From Desulfovibrionaceae bacterium (GTDB lineage: Bacteria > Desulfobacterota > Desulfovibrionia > Desulfovibrionales > Desulfovibrionaceae), in assembly GCA_029008115.1 (NCBI GenBank), contig JAQXJC010000041.1:1-36709 (forward strand): 36,709 nt of DNA, read 5' to 3'. A program made the translations under genes and the position numbers. The first letter of the stretch is position 1, and each line of letters opens with the position of its first letter. Positions 36,024 to 36,709 of this stretch are shown one piece after another. The notes beneath the pieces are model-generated. The model ran no database searches. It saw nothing but the letters and a program-made list of their open reading frames with translations, and had not been told where the DNA came from.

Positions 36024-36455
36024 GTGGAACTGACCTATAAGTGGATCGCGCTGGCCAACCGGCATTACCTCATGTACCTGAACAAGCGTCTTGCTTCGTA
36101 CGGTCTCAGCGGCAGCCAGTATCTTTTCATCCTGAACATCTGCCGCCAGCCCGGCCTGACCCAGGACAAGCTGCCGGACATCATCCACATCAACAAGAGC
36201 AACGTCACCCGTGCCCTGGCCCATCTGGAGAAGCGCGGCTTCATCCGGCGTGAGGTCAACCCGCAGGACAAGCGCACGGCCGCCGTCTTCCCGACGCAGA
36301 AGGCCCTGGACGTGTACCCGCACGTGCTGGAGATCATCCGGGGCTGGGACGCCTCGGTGACCAGCCCGCTGACGGAGGACGAGAAGCACACCCTGCAGGC
36401 CCTGCTCAAGCGCGTGGTGGCCTCGGCCCACGAGTACCGCAGCACCGAGGGCTAG
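36024..36455 (+). CDS. MarR-family transcriptional regulator
   Basis: The 143-residue protein has the MarR winged helix: LTQDKLPDIIHINKSNVTRA (helix-turn-helix, ~47-66), HLEKRGFIRR and the wing VNPQDKRTAAVFPT, between N- and C-terminal dimer helices. MarR proteins usually repress their own gene and a neighbouring exporter and release DNA when they bind a small ligand or are oxidised. The start codon is GTG at 36024 with GGAG five bases before it. It is divergent from the MFS gene; the gap has matching operator-like sites at both promoters. Confidence 0.92.
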   Translation: MELTYKWIALANRHYLMYLNKRLASYGLSGSQYLFILNICRQPGLTQDKLPDIIHINKSNVTRALAHLEKRGFIRREVNPQDKRTAAVFPTQKALDVYPHVLEIIRGWDASVTSPLTEDEKHTLQALLKRVVASAHEYRSTEG

Positions 36456-36569
36456 GGGCTTTCCCTTAAGCGCATTTTGTCTGGTTCCTTGCTGCTCCGG
36501 TATGCCCTCGGATTACTGGACCCGCTCGGATAGCTGGGGGAGTTTGGGAGGAATCCCTGCAAAAACTAA

Positions 36570-36709
36570 GAGCGTGTTTGGAAACTTCAGCTTTTATAGT
36601 TACAAGAAGGCATGTGGACAAAAAAAGACTGTGCGCGGCAGCAAAAACTCGCGAAGACTGTCAAACGGTACCCCAGCGATCTGACGGACAAAGAATGGGC
36701 GCTTGTACG
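36570..36709 (+). mobile_element. Left end of an IS5-family insertion sequence (runs off the window)
   Basis: The sequence GAGCGTGTTTGGAAACTT beginning at 36570 resembles the terminal repeats of IS5-group elements. It is preceded directly by CTAA (36566-36569), which fits the YTAR-type target of IS5 elements and may be one copy of the target duplication. A transposase reading frame starts 42 bases inside. The right end and second repeat are outside the window. Confidence 0.7.
36612..36709 (+). CDS. IS5-family transposase, N-terminal fragment (cut by window edge)
   Basis: From the ATG at 36612 the frame is open to the window end, 32 codons. It includes KRYPSDLTDKEWALV, the hallmark N-terminal motif of IS5-family transposases (YPSDLTDxEW). 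The catalytic DDE residues lie beyond the window. The frame has no stop here, so whether the element is intact cannot be told. It lies 156 bases after marR. Confidence 0.85.
   Translation, partial: MWTKKDCARQQKLAKTVKRYPSDLTDKEWALV

Noticed and set aside
36502..36684. 60-codon frame after marR
   Set aside because: It crosses the IS end into the transposase region in another frame and resembles no protein; the transposase frame is clearly better.

Overview
The window looks like the chromosome of a GC-rich sulfate-reducing bacterium of the Desulfovibrionaceae. The best pointers are a [4Fe-4S] ferredoxin very close, from memory, to the Desulfovibrio africanus ferredoxin III type, a Desulfovibrio-style outer-membrane porin at the left edge, and the mixture of envelope and anaerobic-metabolism genes. 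No rRNA, tRNA or CRISPR array was seen.

Left part (1-23.6 kb). A truncated porin gene (-) is followed by an envelope operon read leftwards: lysS, lolC, lolD, bamA, with overlapping or tightly spaced genes and a terminator after bamA. Next come a PHP phosphoesterase (-) with divergent promoters, a Trm112-like small protein and a YfcE-type phosphodiesterase (+), maf (+), an orphan dipeptide-type ABC ATPase and cobT (-), and a DegP/DegQ protease (+). A ferredoxin gene is followed by a YkgJ-type cysteine-cluster protein, an unknown 131-residue protein and a TPR protein (+). Then gpsA, a small lipoprotein, htpX and ssb (-). The left part ends in a four-gene carboxylase operon (-): biotin carboxylase, an AccA-AccD fusion, an atypical biotin carrier and an unknown 111-residue protein.

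Right part (23.7-36.7 kb). Purine nucleoside phosphorylase and typA (+) are separated by an intrinsic terminator. A DsrE-family protein (-) diverges from tamA-tamB (+), the second Omp85-type envelope system in the window. After a GNAT acetyltransferase (+) come a divergent MFS exporter (-) and MarR regulator (+) with a clear shared control region. The last 140 bases are the left end of an IS5-family element whose transposase runs off the window.

Much of the window serves the envelope: BamA folds barrel proteins, LolCD release lipoproteins, DegP and HtpX provide quality control, and TamAB handles further envelope traffic. The strongest candidate for something not well described is the carboxylase operon. 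Its carboxyltransferase is a fusion with alpha before beta, the usual Gly-Gly of the beta half is altered, the carrier has Met-Lys-Arg instead of Met-Lys-Met, and the biotin carboxylase departs from the usual motif. A second recurring feature is an intrinsic terminator placed only 15-20 bases upstream of a start codon, seen before ykgJ, gpsA and typA.
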